Below, piece by piece: positions 1-6,492 of a stretch of DNA of 57,250 nucleotides. Numbering within the stretch: position 1 is the stretch's first letter; each line of letters opens with the position of its first letter. The stretch is from positions 1 through 57,250 of the forward strand of contig JAHKLW010000044.1 in assembly GCA_020854815.1 (NCBI GenBank). The letters run 5' to 3'. The notes beneath the pieces are model-generated. The model searched no databases, was not told the DNA's origin, and saw nothing but the letters and a program-made list of their open reading frames with translations. The DNA is from Methanofastidiosum sp. GTDB taxonomy: Archaea; Methanobacteriota_B; Thermococci; Methanofastidiosales; Methanofastidiosaceae. The position numbers were made by a program, and so were the translations under genes.

Positions 1-711
1 ACGTGCTTTTGCCTTCTTTTTGGAGGCTTATCCTTTAAATTTAGAGCTGTTGACCTTTCTGGGTTTCTCGCCGGTGTTTTTGTTGGGATTCCGATTATTG
101 TTTTTGGTGGATTTAAGTTCTTTTTCATTCTTGCATTCTTTTTTATAACTGCTTCTATAGCAACAAAATTTAGATATGAAGAAAAAAGTAGAAAAGGAGT
201 TGCTGAGAAAAATAAAGGTGCGAGAAGTTATATTAATGTATTTGGCAATGGTATTGTGGCTTCTTTTTTTGCTGTTTTGTATTATATTGCTCCAATCTAT
301 CTTAATCTAGATAGTAATATATTTCTACTAGGATTTCTCGGTGCGCTAGCAACTGCAGCTGCAGATACTGCGGGAGGAGAAATAGGAAGACTTTCTAACT
401 ATAAACCAAGATTGATTACTAATTTTAAGGTAGTAGAAACTGGGGCAGATGGAGGAGTAACACTATTGGGAGAGTTCGCAGAGCTTATTGTTGCTTTTTT
501 AATAGGAATAATGGCATATCTTGCAGGGCTTGGAGACGTGCGTATTATTTTGATAACTGGTATAGCGGGATTTGTAGGCTCTAACATTGATAGTATAATT
601 GGTGCAACTCTTGAAACTTGGTATGACTTTTTTGGAAACAATCATACAAATATTGCGGCAACTATAGCAGGTGGAATTTTAGGTTCTATTTTACACTTTT
701 TTAACATTTAG
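1..711 (+). CDS. DUF92/TMEM19-family integral membrane protein (5' partial)
   Basis: The frame is open from the first base of the window, so the start lies upstream; 236 residues are visible. They are strongly hydrophobic with several membrane segments and carry two marks of the DUF92 (TMEM19) family: a KGARSYINVFGNG stretch at visible residues 72-84 and an ADTAGGEIGRLS stretch at 121-132. The GTG at 256 lies inside this conserved body, after the first motif, and is not the real start. The biochemical role of the family is not settled, so I assign none. The gene ends 11 bases inside the 3' end of the convergent RNA methyltransferase gene. Confidence 0.85.
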   Translation, partial: TCFCLLFGGLSFKFRAVDLSGFLAGVFVGIPIIVFGGFKFFFILAFFFITASIATKFRYEEKSRKGVAEKNKGARSYINVFGNGIVASFFAVLYYIAPIYLNLDSNIFLLGFLGALATAAADTAGGEIGRLSNYKPRLITNFKVVETGADGGVTLLGEFAELIVAFLIGIMAYLAGLGDVRIILITGIAGFVGSNIDSIIGATLETWYDFFGNNHTNIAATIAGGILGSILHFFNI

Positions 712-1648
712 AAATTTTGGCCATAAAGAGGCCGTTGGTATTATGGATATGGGGAAGGGATCTTCTGCATAAAGAAATTTCATCAGATAGTTTTCTTCCA
801 AAGATTTCAGTGAATCCCTTTTCAAGAGGGATTCCATCAATATCTGTATCAATCTTCATAAGTTTAATATCAAAATTTTCTAGTGCCCACTGAACAACAA
901 ATTCATTCTCTTCTGGCTCTAAGCTACATGTAGTATAAAGAAGAGTTCCTCCGCTTTTTAAACTGTCAATTGCTGCTTTTATGAGTTTTTTTTGGATTTC
1001 ACTTAAGAAAATCACATCATGCGTGCTCTTTAAGGATTTTCTCAAACTATCCTTCCTCATTATACCGCTACCAGTACAAGGTGCATCAAGGAGAATTTTA
1101 TCAGGGCTATTTTTTATTTTAATTATATCTTCACCGTTTATATTAAAGACAGCTATGTTCAAGCACCCGAGCCGGGAAATATTATTCTTGAGTGCAGAAA
1201 GCCTTCTCTTATTTATGTCAAAAGCATATATTATTCCTTCATTTTCCATAATTGCAGATAAATGAGTTGTCTTGCCTCCGGGCGCCGCACACATATCTAT
1301 CACAAAATCATTCTTATGGGGAGAAAGAATCGGAGAAACGTTCATTTCAGCAACACCTTGAATGTATAAATATCCAAGAAGGTTTTCCTGGGTAGAAGAG
1401 ACCGAAAATTTTGATTTTTCAATAATAAAACCAAAATCTTTGACATCTTTTAATAAGAATCCATTTTCGGTAAGTCTTTCATGTAACTCTTTTCTTGATA
1501 TTTTTATCGTATTAATTCTAATTGAATCTTTGTTCTCAACTTCATTTGCTTTCAAAAAATCTGGGAGTTTATCCCCAAACATTTCGTTATATCTCTTAAG
1601 ATTATCAAAGCTATATCCATATTCTCTCGCTATCTCACTCAACTTCAT
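701..1648 (-). CDS. RsmB/NOP2/Sun-family RNA m5C methyltransferase
   Basis: SAM-dependent cytosine-C5 methyltransferase acting on tRNA or rRNA. The Rossmann-fold SAM motif reads DMCAAPGGKT, the motif IV cysteine sits in DAPCTGSG and the catalytic motif VI cysteine in YTTCSLEPEENE; the C-terminus ends with the usual RxLPHxHxTxGFF-like block (RRSLPHIHNTNGLFMA). Archaeal members are mostly tRNA m5C enzymes, but the target cannot be read from sequence. A longer frame reaches 1726, but that would run into the divergent gene at 1692; the ATG at 1648 (MKLSEIA) follows an AT-rich box around 1676-1685 on this strand, and 1663 is a second option. Confidence 0.88.
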   Translation of the reverse strand: MKLSEIAREYGYSFDNLKRYNEMFGDKLPDFLKANEVENKDSIRINTIKISRKELHERLTENGFLLKDVKDFGFIIEKSKFSVSSTQENLLGYLYIQGVAEMNVSPILSPHKNDFVIDMCAAPGGKTTHLSAIMENEGIIYAFDINKRRLSALKNNISRLGCLNIAVFNINGEDIIKIKNSPDKILLDAPCTGSGIMRKDSLRKSLKSTHDVIFLSEIQKKLIKAAIDSLKSGGTLLYTTCSLEPEENEFVVQWALENFDIKLMKIDTDIDGIPLEKGFTEIFGRKLSDEISLCRRSLPHIHNTNGLFMAKISKC

Positions 1649-1660
1649 TAAATCAACAAA

Positions 1661-1670
1661 CATATAAAAT
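1661..1670 (+). promoter_or_regulatory. TATA box of the CYTH gene
   Basis: CATATAAAAT lies about 26 bases before the ATG at 1692, the spacing expected if transcription starts at or next to the start codon (leaderless mRNA). Confidence 0.5.
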
Positions 1671-1691
1671 AGAGTGATATTAAAATAACTT

Positions 1692-2201
1692 ATGCTTGAA
1701 CTCGAGATGAAAGCTAGAATTGACAAGTATAGTAGAGGGAGAATTGATCAAATCTTAAAGAAATCAGTTTTTCTTGAAGAAAGATTAGAAGAAGATATAT
1801 ATTTTTCCTCGCCGATGAGGGATTTTAAACAAACAGATGAAGCACTAAGAGTTAGATACTCAGGAAATAAAGCTATATTAACATATAAAGGACCAAAGCT
1901 TGATAAGATATCCAAATCAAGAGAGGAGTTTGAGGCTTTTGTTTCGGGCGATATAGAGCTAATTCTTCAGAAGCTTGGATATACAAAAATAATGGATATA
2001 AGGAAGAAAAGAAAGGTTTACCAATATAATGATTTCACTTTGTTGATTGATGATGTTGAAGACCTAGGTGAGTATATTGAAATAGAGTTAAAGTCAGAAA
2101 ATATTAAAGACATTGCAAAAATAGAAAATCTGTTTGATTCCCTTTTTCTAGAAAGTGAAAGAAGATCCTATCTTGAACTATTGCTTTTTGAAAAAAAATA
2201 A
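1692..2201 (+). CDS. CYTH-domain protein (class IV adenylate cyclase CyaB-like)
   Basis: A 169-residue CYTH domain spanning the whole protein. The signature ExExK reads E-M-K after LE at residues 3-7 (LELEMKARI). The alternating basic and acidic beta-strands expected of a triphosphate tunnel follow (LRVRYSGNKAILTYKGPK; a strand with EYIEIELKSE near residue 128). Archaeal members are usually annotated as class IV adenylate cyclases, but CYTH proteins may also hydrolyse thiamine triphosphate or inorganic triphosphate, so the substrate is open. It is divergent from the m5C methyltransferase and probably leaderless. Confidence 0.82.
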   Translation: MLELEMKARIDKYSRGRIDQILKKSVFLEERLEEDIYFSSPMRDFKQTDEALRVRYSGNKAILTYKGPKLDKISKSREEFEAFVSGDIELILQKLGYTKIMDIRKKRKVYQYNDFTLLIDDVEDLGEYIEIELKSENIKDIAKIENLFDSLFLESERRSYLELLLFEKK

Positions 2202-2202
2202 A

Positions 2203-2604
2203 TTAATAAATTTTAAATCCTTCTTTAGAAAGGATCTTATTTGCAAGTTCAATATTGTCCACTTTTAATACCAATATCTTTTCGTTGTCAATGAATCCAA
2301 ATCCAAGTGCATCTTCAATATTGACGTTGTTTTCTCCAAGAATTTTAGCTATCTCTGAAATAGTTGTTTTATTTACGTTAACACCAACTACATTCTGTAT
2401 ATTTGCTATCATTTCATGTTTTGAAAGTATTGAGGCTGCTTTTGTTACATCATCTAGGATAAGTCTTACTATTCCAAAGTCACCTGCATCTGCAATTGCA
2501 AGTCCTGATATAGAGATTCCTCCTTTGGATAGCTCTTCAATTATCTTCGAAAGCCTTTTTGGTTTGTTTTCAATGAATACGGATAGTATTTCCAAGTAGT
2601 TCAC
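2203..2604 (-). CDS. Tandem ACT-domain protein
   Basis: A 133-residue protein made of two ACT-type modules (about 1-68 and 69-133), small-ligand sensing folds that usually bind amino acids or related acids. No catalytic domain is attached. The GTG start overlaps the stop of the symporter gene (GTGA), so the two are translationally coupled. Its position behind an aryl-acid CoA ligase and a symporter suggests it senses an aromatic amino acid or aryl acid; archaeal phenylacetate-CoA-ligase-like genes often sit next to such ACT genes. The ligand is inferred, not shown. Confidence 0.8.
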   Translation of the reverse strand: MNYLEILSVFIENKPKRLSKIIEELSKGGISISGLAIADAGDFGIVRLILDDVTKAASILSKHEMIANIQNVVGVNVNKTTISEIAKILGENNVNIEDALGFGFIDNEKILVLKVDNIELANKILSKEGFKIY

Positions 2605-4115
2605 CTTTTCTTTGTCTGGATGAATGGACCGGTCAAAGTATCTTTCAAGACTTTGTCTGATGGATTCTTTGTAAGTAGACTTACAACAACCATTGTAATT
2701 ACAGCTAAAACGAAGCTAAACATGCTGAAGTGCATTGGTAACTTCATTATGAATTGATGGACAAATCCAAAGAGTATTGCAGTTGAGAATCCAACGGCCA
2801 TCGATGCAAGTGCTCCTTCTCTTGTAGCTCTTTTCCAGTAAAGACCAGCGAGTAAAGGCATTACAAATGTTGAAAGCATCACTCCTATTCCCATCCAGAT
2901 TAATAGTGCTAGGAGTTGTGGCGGTTTTACGGCAAGGTAAAGTGTTAATGCTGCGGCAACTATAACTACTGCCCTGCTAACGGCGGTGATCTTTTTGTCA
3001 TTGGCTTTTGGATTTATTAGATTCTTATAGATGTCCCAACTCACTGAAGTTCCTATTGTAAGCATGAGCCTATCTGTAGTTGACATGACCGCCGATAAAA
3101 CCATTACGGCAAACAAAGGCCATACAATTGAAGGTAATGCATAGTTAACTGCTGCCACAAAAGAATAATCTGCATAAGGAACGTTAATAATTCCATCTGA
3201 TACCATTGTCTTTGCTCCAAATCCAACAATCTTTACTAGGTACATTATTACAACGTATATCCCGAATGCTACAAAAGGTGCAAATTTAAAGTATTTGTCC
3301 TTTTTAACAGCAAGTACGTTGTTAACAATATGTGGAGCAGATCCAAGTCCTATTGCCAGTAGGAAAAAGAACGATACTAGATATAATGGAGTCATAAATG
3401 CATAACCTGCATATGGTGGATGCATCTGTGGATAAGCGAGATTTACCATGTTTGGATCTATAGATGCCAATACTGTGTTTATGTGTGTAAGTCCTCCAGC
3501 AGCCTTTATAACGAAGGGGGCCACTATAAGAACTCCACCTATCATGAACGCTCCTTGAATCATATTTGTCCATGCAACTGCATATAATCCGCCTAATGTT
3601 ACATACATTAAAACTATTATACCTGCTATTAAAAGTGCTTCAGTATGAGTTATACCAAAGAGCCATACAAGTATTATACTTATTGCAGTATATTGACCAA
3701 CAAGATAGATACCGCTAGTAACAACTACTGCTAGTCCTGAAAGTGCTCTCATTAGTTTTGGGCTGTAAAATCTGTGTGCAAAATAGTCTTGAACGGTCAT
3801 ATAGCCCATTTTTTCTGAGATTTTGTGCAATTTTGTTCCGTAGAACAATATACAGATTGCAGTAGTCAATGGAACAAATATCTGCTCCCATATGCTAGGC
3901 CATCCTGCAGTATATCCTAACCCTGCAACTCCCAATATAGTCATACCACTTGTTGTAGAAGCAACAATTAATATAACAAAAAACCAAAATCCTAAACTCC
4001 TTCCAGCTACTATGTAATCTTCACTGCTCTTTACTTTCTTAGATGCCCAGGCACCTATTGCAAGCATCGCAATAAAGTAGATTACAACTAGGGAGGTCGT
4101 CATTATTGATGCCAT
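2601..4115 (-). CDS. Sodium:solute symporter (SSS family)
   Basis: A 504-residue protein with about 13 membrane segments and the SSS-family layout: N-terminal helix, a KKVKSSEDYIVAGRSLGFW segment at residues 26-44, then glycine-rich helices and a hydrophilic tail. The family imports organic acids, amino acids, sugars or urea with Na+. Its neighbours are an aryl-acid CoA ligase and an ACT protein in the same operon, so an organic acid such as an aryl acid is a reasonable inference. The ATG overlaps the stop of the preceding 37-residue peptide by one base and has a strong GGAGGA ribosome site inside that peptide gene. Confidence 0.88.
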   Translation of the reverse strand: MASIMTTSLVVIYFIAMLAIGAWASKKVKSSEDYIVAGRSLGFWFFVILIVASTTSGMTILGVAGLGYTAGWPSIWEQIFVPLTTAICILFYGTKLHKISEKMGYMTVQDYFAHRFYSPKLMRALSGLAVVVTSGIYLVGQYTAISIILVWLFGITHTEALLIAGIIVLMYVTLGGLYAVAWTNMIQGAFMIGGVLIVAPFVIKAAGGLTHINTVLASIDPNMVNLAYPQMHPPYAGYAFMTPLYLVSFFFLLAIGLGSAPHIVNNVLAVKKDKYFKFAPFVAFGIYVVIMYLVKIVGFGAKTMVSDGIINVPYADYSFVAAVNYALPSIVWPLFAVMVLSAVMSTTDRLMLTIGTSVSWDIYKNLINPKANDKKITAVSRAVVIVAAALTLYLAVKPPQLLALLIWMGIGVMLSTFVMPLLAGLYWKRATREGALASMAVGFSTAILFGFVHQFIMKLPMHFSMFSFVLAVITMVVVSLLTKNPSDKVLKDTLTGPFIQTKKR

Positions 4116-4228
4116 TATTTATCCTCCTCCGCTTTATATTTAAATCCCCAAAACAAAAGTAAAAGGGATATTACCACTGGAACTATTAAAACAACGTAAA
4201 ATGTTGTTTCGGGTAGACCAAATATCAT
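4115..4228 (-). CDS. 37-residue single-span membrane peptide, symporter partner
   Basis: A short gene that automatic callers easily miss. The peptide begins MIFGLPETTFYVV, has one hydrophobic helix (residues about 9-27) and ends in a charged KYKAEEDK tail. It has a strong ribosome site (AGGAGG, 5 bases before the ATG) and its TAA shares its last base with the ATG of the symporter. Several bacterial SSS transporters are accompanied by a small membrane protein in the same position, so I read it as a small subunit or stabiliser. No residue-level match to a named family was recognised. Confidence 0.7.
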   Translation of the reverse strand: MIFGLPETTFYVVLIVPVVISLLLLFWGFKYKAEEDK

Positions 4229-4238
4229 TTAATTCCTC

Positions 4239-5528
4239 CTATCTTTCTAAATTTCTTTTATCGATGACTCGTTGAGCTTTACCTTGGGACCTTGGTATTG
4301 TTCCTTCTTCAACGAGCTTAACATTTGCTTTTACTAAAAGAACGCTCTTTAGATCTTCTTCAACTTTATCTTTGAGTTGAATCAAATCTTTAAGATTCCC
4401 TGTAAAAAGATTTTTTGTTACCTCTATCTCAATTGTCAAGTGATCAAGAGGCCCTTTTCTTTCAACAATTATGGCATAATGTCCTTTAAATGTTGAATTT
4501 TTTAGAATTACTTCCTCAATTTGACTTGGGAAAACATTAACTCCCCTTATGATGAGCATATCATCACTTCTTCCATGGAGTCTTTCAATTTTTCTAAAAG
4601 GAATGCCACAATTGCATTTGTCTTCGTATATTACAGAGATATCCTTAGTGCGATACCTAAATAGAGGCATTGCTTCCTTCCATAATGGCGTAAAAACTAG
4701 TTCTCCCCTCTCACCTTCACCAAGAATTTCTCCAGTTTTTGGATCGATTATTTCCATTATGAAATGATCTTCCCAGACATGAAGCCCATCTTTTTCTTTG
4801 CATTCAACAGCTACTCCGGGACCACATAGCTCTGAGATTCCGTAGTTATCGTAGGCATTAATATTAAACAGTTCTTCGATTCTCTGTCTCATACCCTCTC
4901 CCCAAGGTTCTGCTCCAAAGACGCCAATCTTTAATTTAAGATCTTTTTCGGGATTGATTCCCATTTCTTCTATTGCTTCCCCAAGATATATTGCATATGA
5001 GGGTGTGCTTGTGAATGAGGTTGTACCAAAATCACGCATTATCTCAATTTGTTTCTTGGTGTTACCAGACCCTGTTGGAATTACGGAAACTCCAAGTTTT
5101 TCAGCGCCATAGTGAAAACCAAATCCTCCTGTAAAAAAGCCATAATTGTATATAATCTGCATAGAATCTTTTTTTGTTAAGCCCGTAGCTGCCAGAACTC
5201 TCGCCATCAAATCAGACCAGGTATTAAGGTCATTTTTTGTATAGTAAACAACAGTAGATTTTCCTGTTGTTCCAGAAGATGCATGAAATCTTACTATCTC
5301 CTCCATTGGTACTGCCACAAGCCCAAAGGGGTAGTTGTCCCGAAGGTCATTTTTTGTTGTGAATGGAAGCTTGTGAAGGTCATCGATATTTTTTATATCG
5401 TCAGCTTTCAGATTGCATCTTTTCAAGGTATCTTTAAAAAATCGAGAGTTTTTCGAAGCGTAATCTACGCAACATCTTAGTTTTTTATTCTGATATTCTA
5501 TTATCTCCTCTCTGGATTTAAACTCCAA
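4239..5528 (-). CDS. Phenylacetate-CoA ligase-like (PaaK family) AMP-forming ligase
   Basis: An adenylate-forming enzyme of 429 residues that activates an aryl acid (phenylacetate, indoleacetate or similar) with ATP and CoA. The ATP loop reads ASSGTTGKSTVVYYT near residue 93, followed by NYG...GGFGFHYG and YDNYGISE; the C-terminal lobe has FRYRTKD and the GRSDDMLIIRGVNVFPSQIE hinge typical of PaaK. The TTG start is supported by GGGGTG six bases upstream and by the family N-terminus (REEIIEYQNKKLR). It heads an operon with the 37-residue peptide, symporter and ACT protein. In archaea such enzymes serve aryl-acid salvage into aromatic amino acids or work in amino-acid fermentation; which applies here is not visible. 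Confidence 0.85.
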   Translation of the reverse strand: MEFKSREEIIEYQNKKLRCCVDYASKNSRFFKDTLKRCNLKADDIKNIDDLHKLPFTTKNDLRDNYPFGLVAVPMEEIVRFHASSGTTGKSTVVYYTKNDLNTWSDLMARVLAATGLTKKDSMQIIYNYGFFTGGFGFHYGAEKLGVSVIPTGSGNTKKQIEIMRDFGTTSFTSTPSYAIYLGEAIEEMGINPEKDLKLKIGVFGAEPWGEGMRQRIEELFNINAYDNYGISELCGPGVAVECKEKDGLHVWEDHFIMEIIDPKTGEILGEGERGELVFTPLWKEAMPLFRYRTKDISVIYEDKCNCGIPFRKIERLHGRSDDMLIIRGVNVFPSQIEEVILKNSTFKGHYAIIVERKGPLDHLTIEIEVTKNLFTGNLKDLIQLKDKVEEDLKSVLLVKANVKLVEEGTIPRSQGKAQRVIDKRNLER

Positions 5529-5540
5529 AAAAACACCCCG

Positions 5541-5706
5541 TTAAATTTCCCTAAATAGGGATAAATTTCACGAGGGAATTCAATAGCCATAATAATAATA
5601 GCAATAAACGGAAGAGAGAGCATTCTCAAAAAGAACATAAGTAGGTTTGAATAAATTCTCCCTCATTGAATCCCTCATAGTAAAAACAAATAAGATATTT
5701 ATAAGG
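5541..5706 (-). promoter_or_regulatory. Promoter and possible structured leader of the aryl-CoA ligase operon
   Basis: On the minus strand CCTTATAAATA (5706-5696) is a good TATA box, placing the RNA start near 5675 and giving a leader of about 145 nt. That leader would begin with GAGGGATTCAAT (5676-5665), which pairs with ATTGAATTCCCTC (5584-5572; one bulged T) around an 80-nt interior. A second GAGGGA (5664-5659) could compete for the same TCCCTC. Just before the ribosome site is TCCCTA-TT-TAGGGA (5561-5548). The pairing is seen in sequence; a regulatory role is inferred. Confidence 0.4.
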
Positions 5707-5926
5707 TTTTCTAATTTTTTGAGATTTATTTGAACACTGTTCTATCAATCAATGATAAATTATTTCTAATAACTAATAAGTAAAGAGATTTATTTAAACA
5801 ATTGAAATATTAAACATATGGATGGAAGAATTTTAGAACAGATTTTGGAAAGACAATAAAAAAGAAGTTGTCAAAATATTCAAAGAATATGTTGTTGAAG
5901 ATATAATAAAATAAATATAAAAAATA
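5707..5926. other. AT-rich intergenic stretch with a short gene-like remnant
   Basis: No recognisable gene. At 5822-5914 (+) a 30-codon frame reads MEEF, then an in-frame TAG at codon 5, then NRFWKDNKKEVVKIFKEY and a few more codons to TAA. TTTATTTAAA at 5789-5798 would serve as a TATA box, but it best fits the overlapping ATG at 5818, whose frame encodes only 13 residues. It looks like a decayed or very short gene; it is too short to name. Confidence 0.3.
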
Positions 5927-6325
5927 TTATTTTATTTTAATTTCAAATGACTTCTCATCTATTGGAGGAACGCTTTCCCATGGCCTAGCATAAGAGAACT
6001 TGATATTAGTGTCTGTGTTAGATCCAATTACCTTGAATTCAAATATTTCAATTCCGCCACTTCCCATAAGTTGTGGCTCATCGGCTTTGTAAGATGAATC
6101 GACTAGTTGGATTATAGTTTCATCAAAATCTGCATTCCATTGGTATCCAGTAGTTGGATTGGATTTGAGAGTAATTTTGAATATATCTCCTTTTTTTACA
6201 GTAATAGCCCCTTGTGTATCTTCAGTGTAAGTTTTTTCTTGGGCTCCAAAGAAGGCGAAATATGCAGCTATTGCAATTAGGATAATAACGATTCCTCCGA
6301 TTAATATTTTTTTGTTTTTTTCCAT
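5927..6325 (-). CDS. Chagasin-type (I42) cysteine protease inhibitor, membrane-anchored
   Basis: A 132-residue protein with an N-terminal hydrophobic segment (residues about 7-26) acting as signal or anchor, then a single immunoglobulin-like domain. The three inhibitory loops of chagasin are all present: NPTTGY (residues 56-61), GSGG (88-91) and RPWE in the last third. I42 proteins block papain-like cysteine peptidases, so this one would act outside the cell surface, against host, competitor or self proteases. The ribosome site AGGTGAT precedes the ATG. It is monocistronic. The target peptidase is unknown; none is encoded in the window. Confidence 0.88.
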   Translation of the reverse strand: MEKNKKILIGGIVIILIAIAAYFAFFGAQEKTYTEDTQGAITVKKGDIFKITLKSNPTTGYQWNADFDETIIQLVDSSYKADEPQLMGSGGIEIFEFKVIGSNTDTNIKFSYARPWESVPPIDEKSFEIKIK

Positions 6326-6492
6326 TTATATCACCTGTTCGACATATTCTAAATATCTTTTATATTTTTAAATATAATGATATAGTTCAATATATTTTGA
6401 AGCTAAATAAGTAAAAATTATAGATTAATTAATGACTGTAAATAAAATCAATTAATATTAGATTTATCTTTGTTTAAGGATTTTTTAGAAAA

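Noticed and set aside
256-711. GTG 256 as the start of the first gene
   Set aside because: The frame is open to base 1 and the upstream residues belong to the DUF92 family.
1663-1726. Longer N-terminus for the m5C methyltransferase from 1726
   Set aside because: It would overlap the divergent CYTH gene and its TATA box; family N-termini fit ATG 1648.
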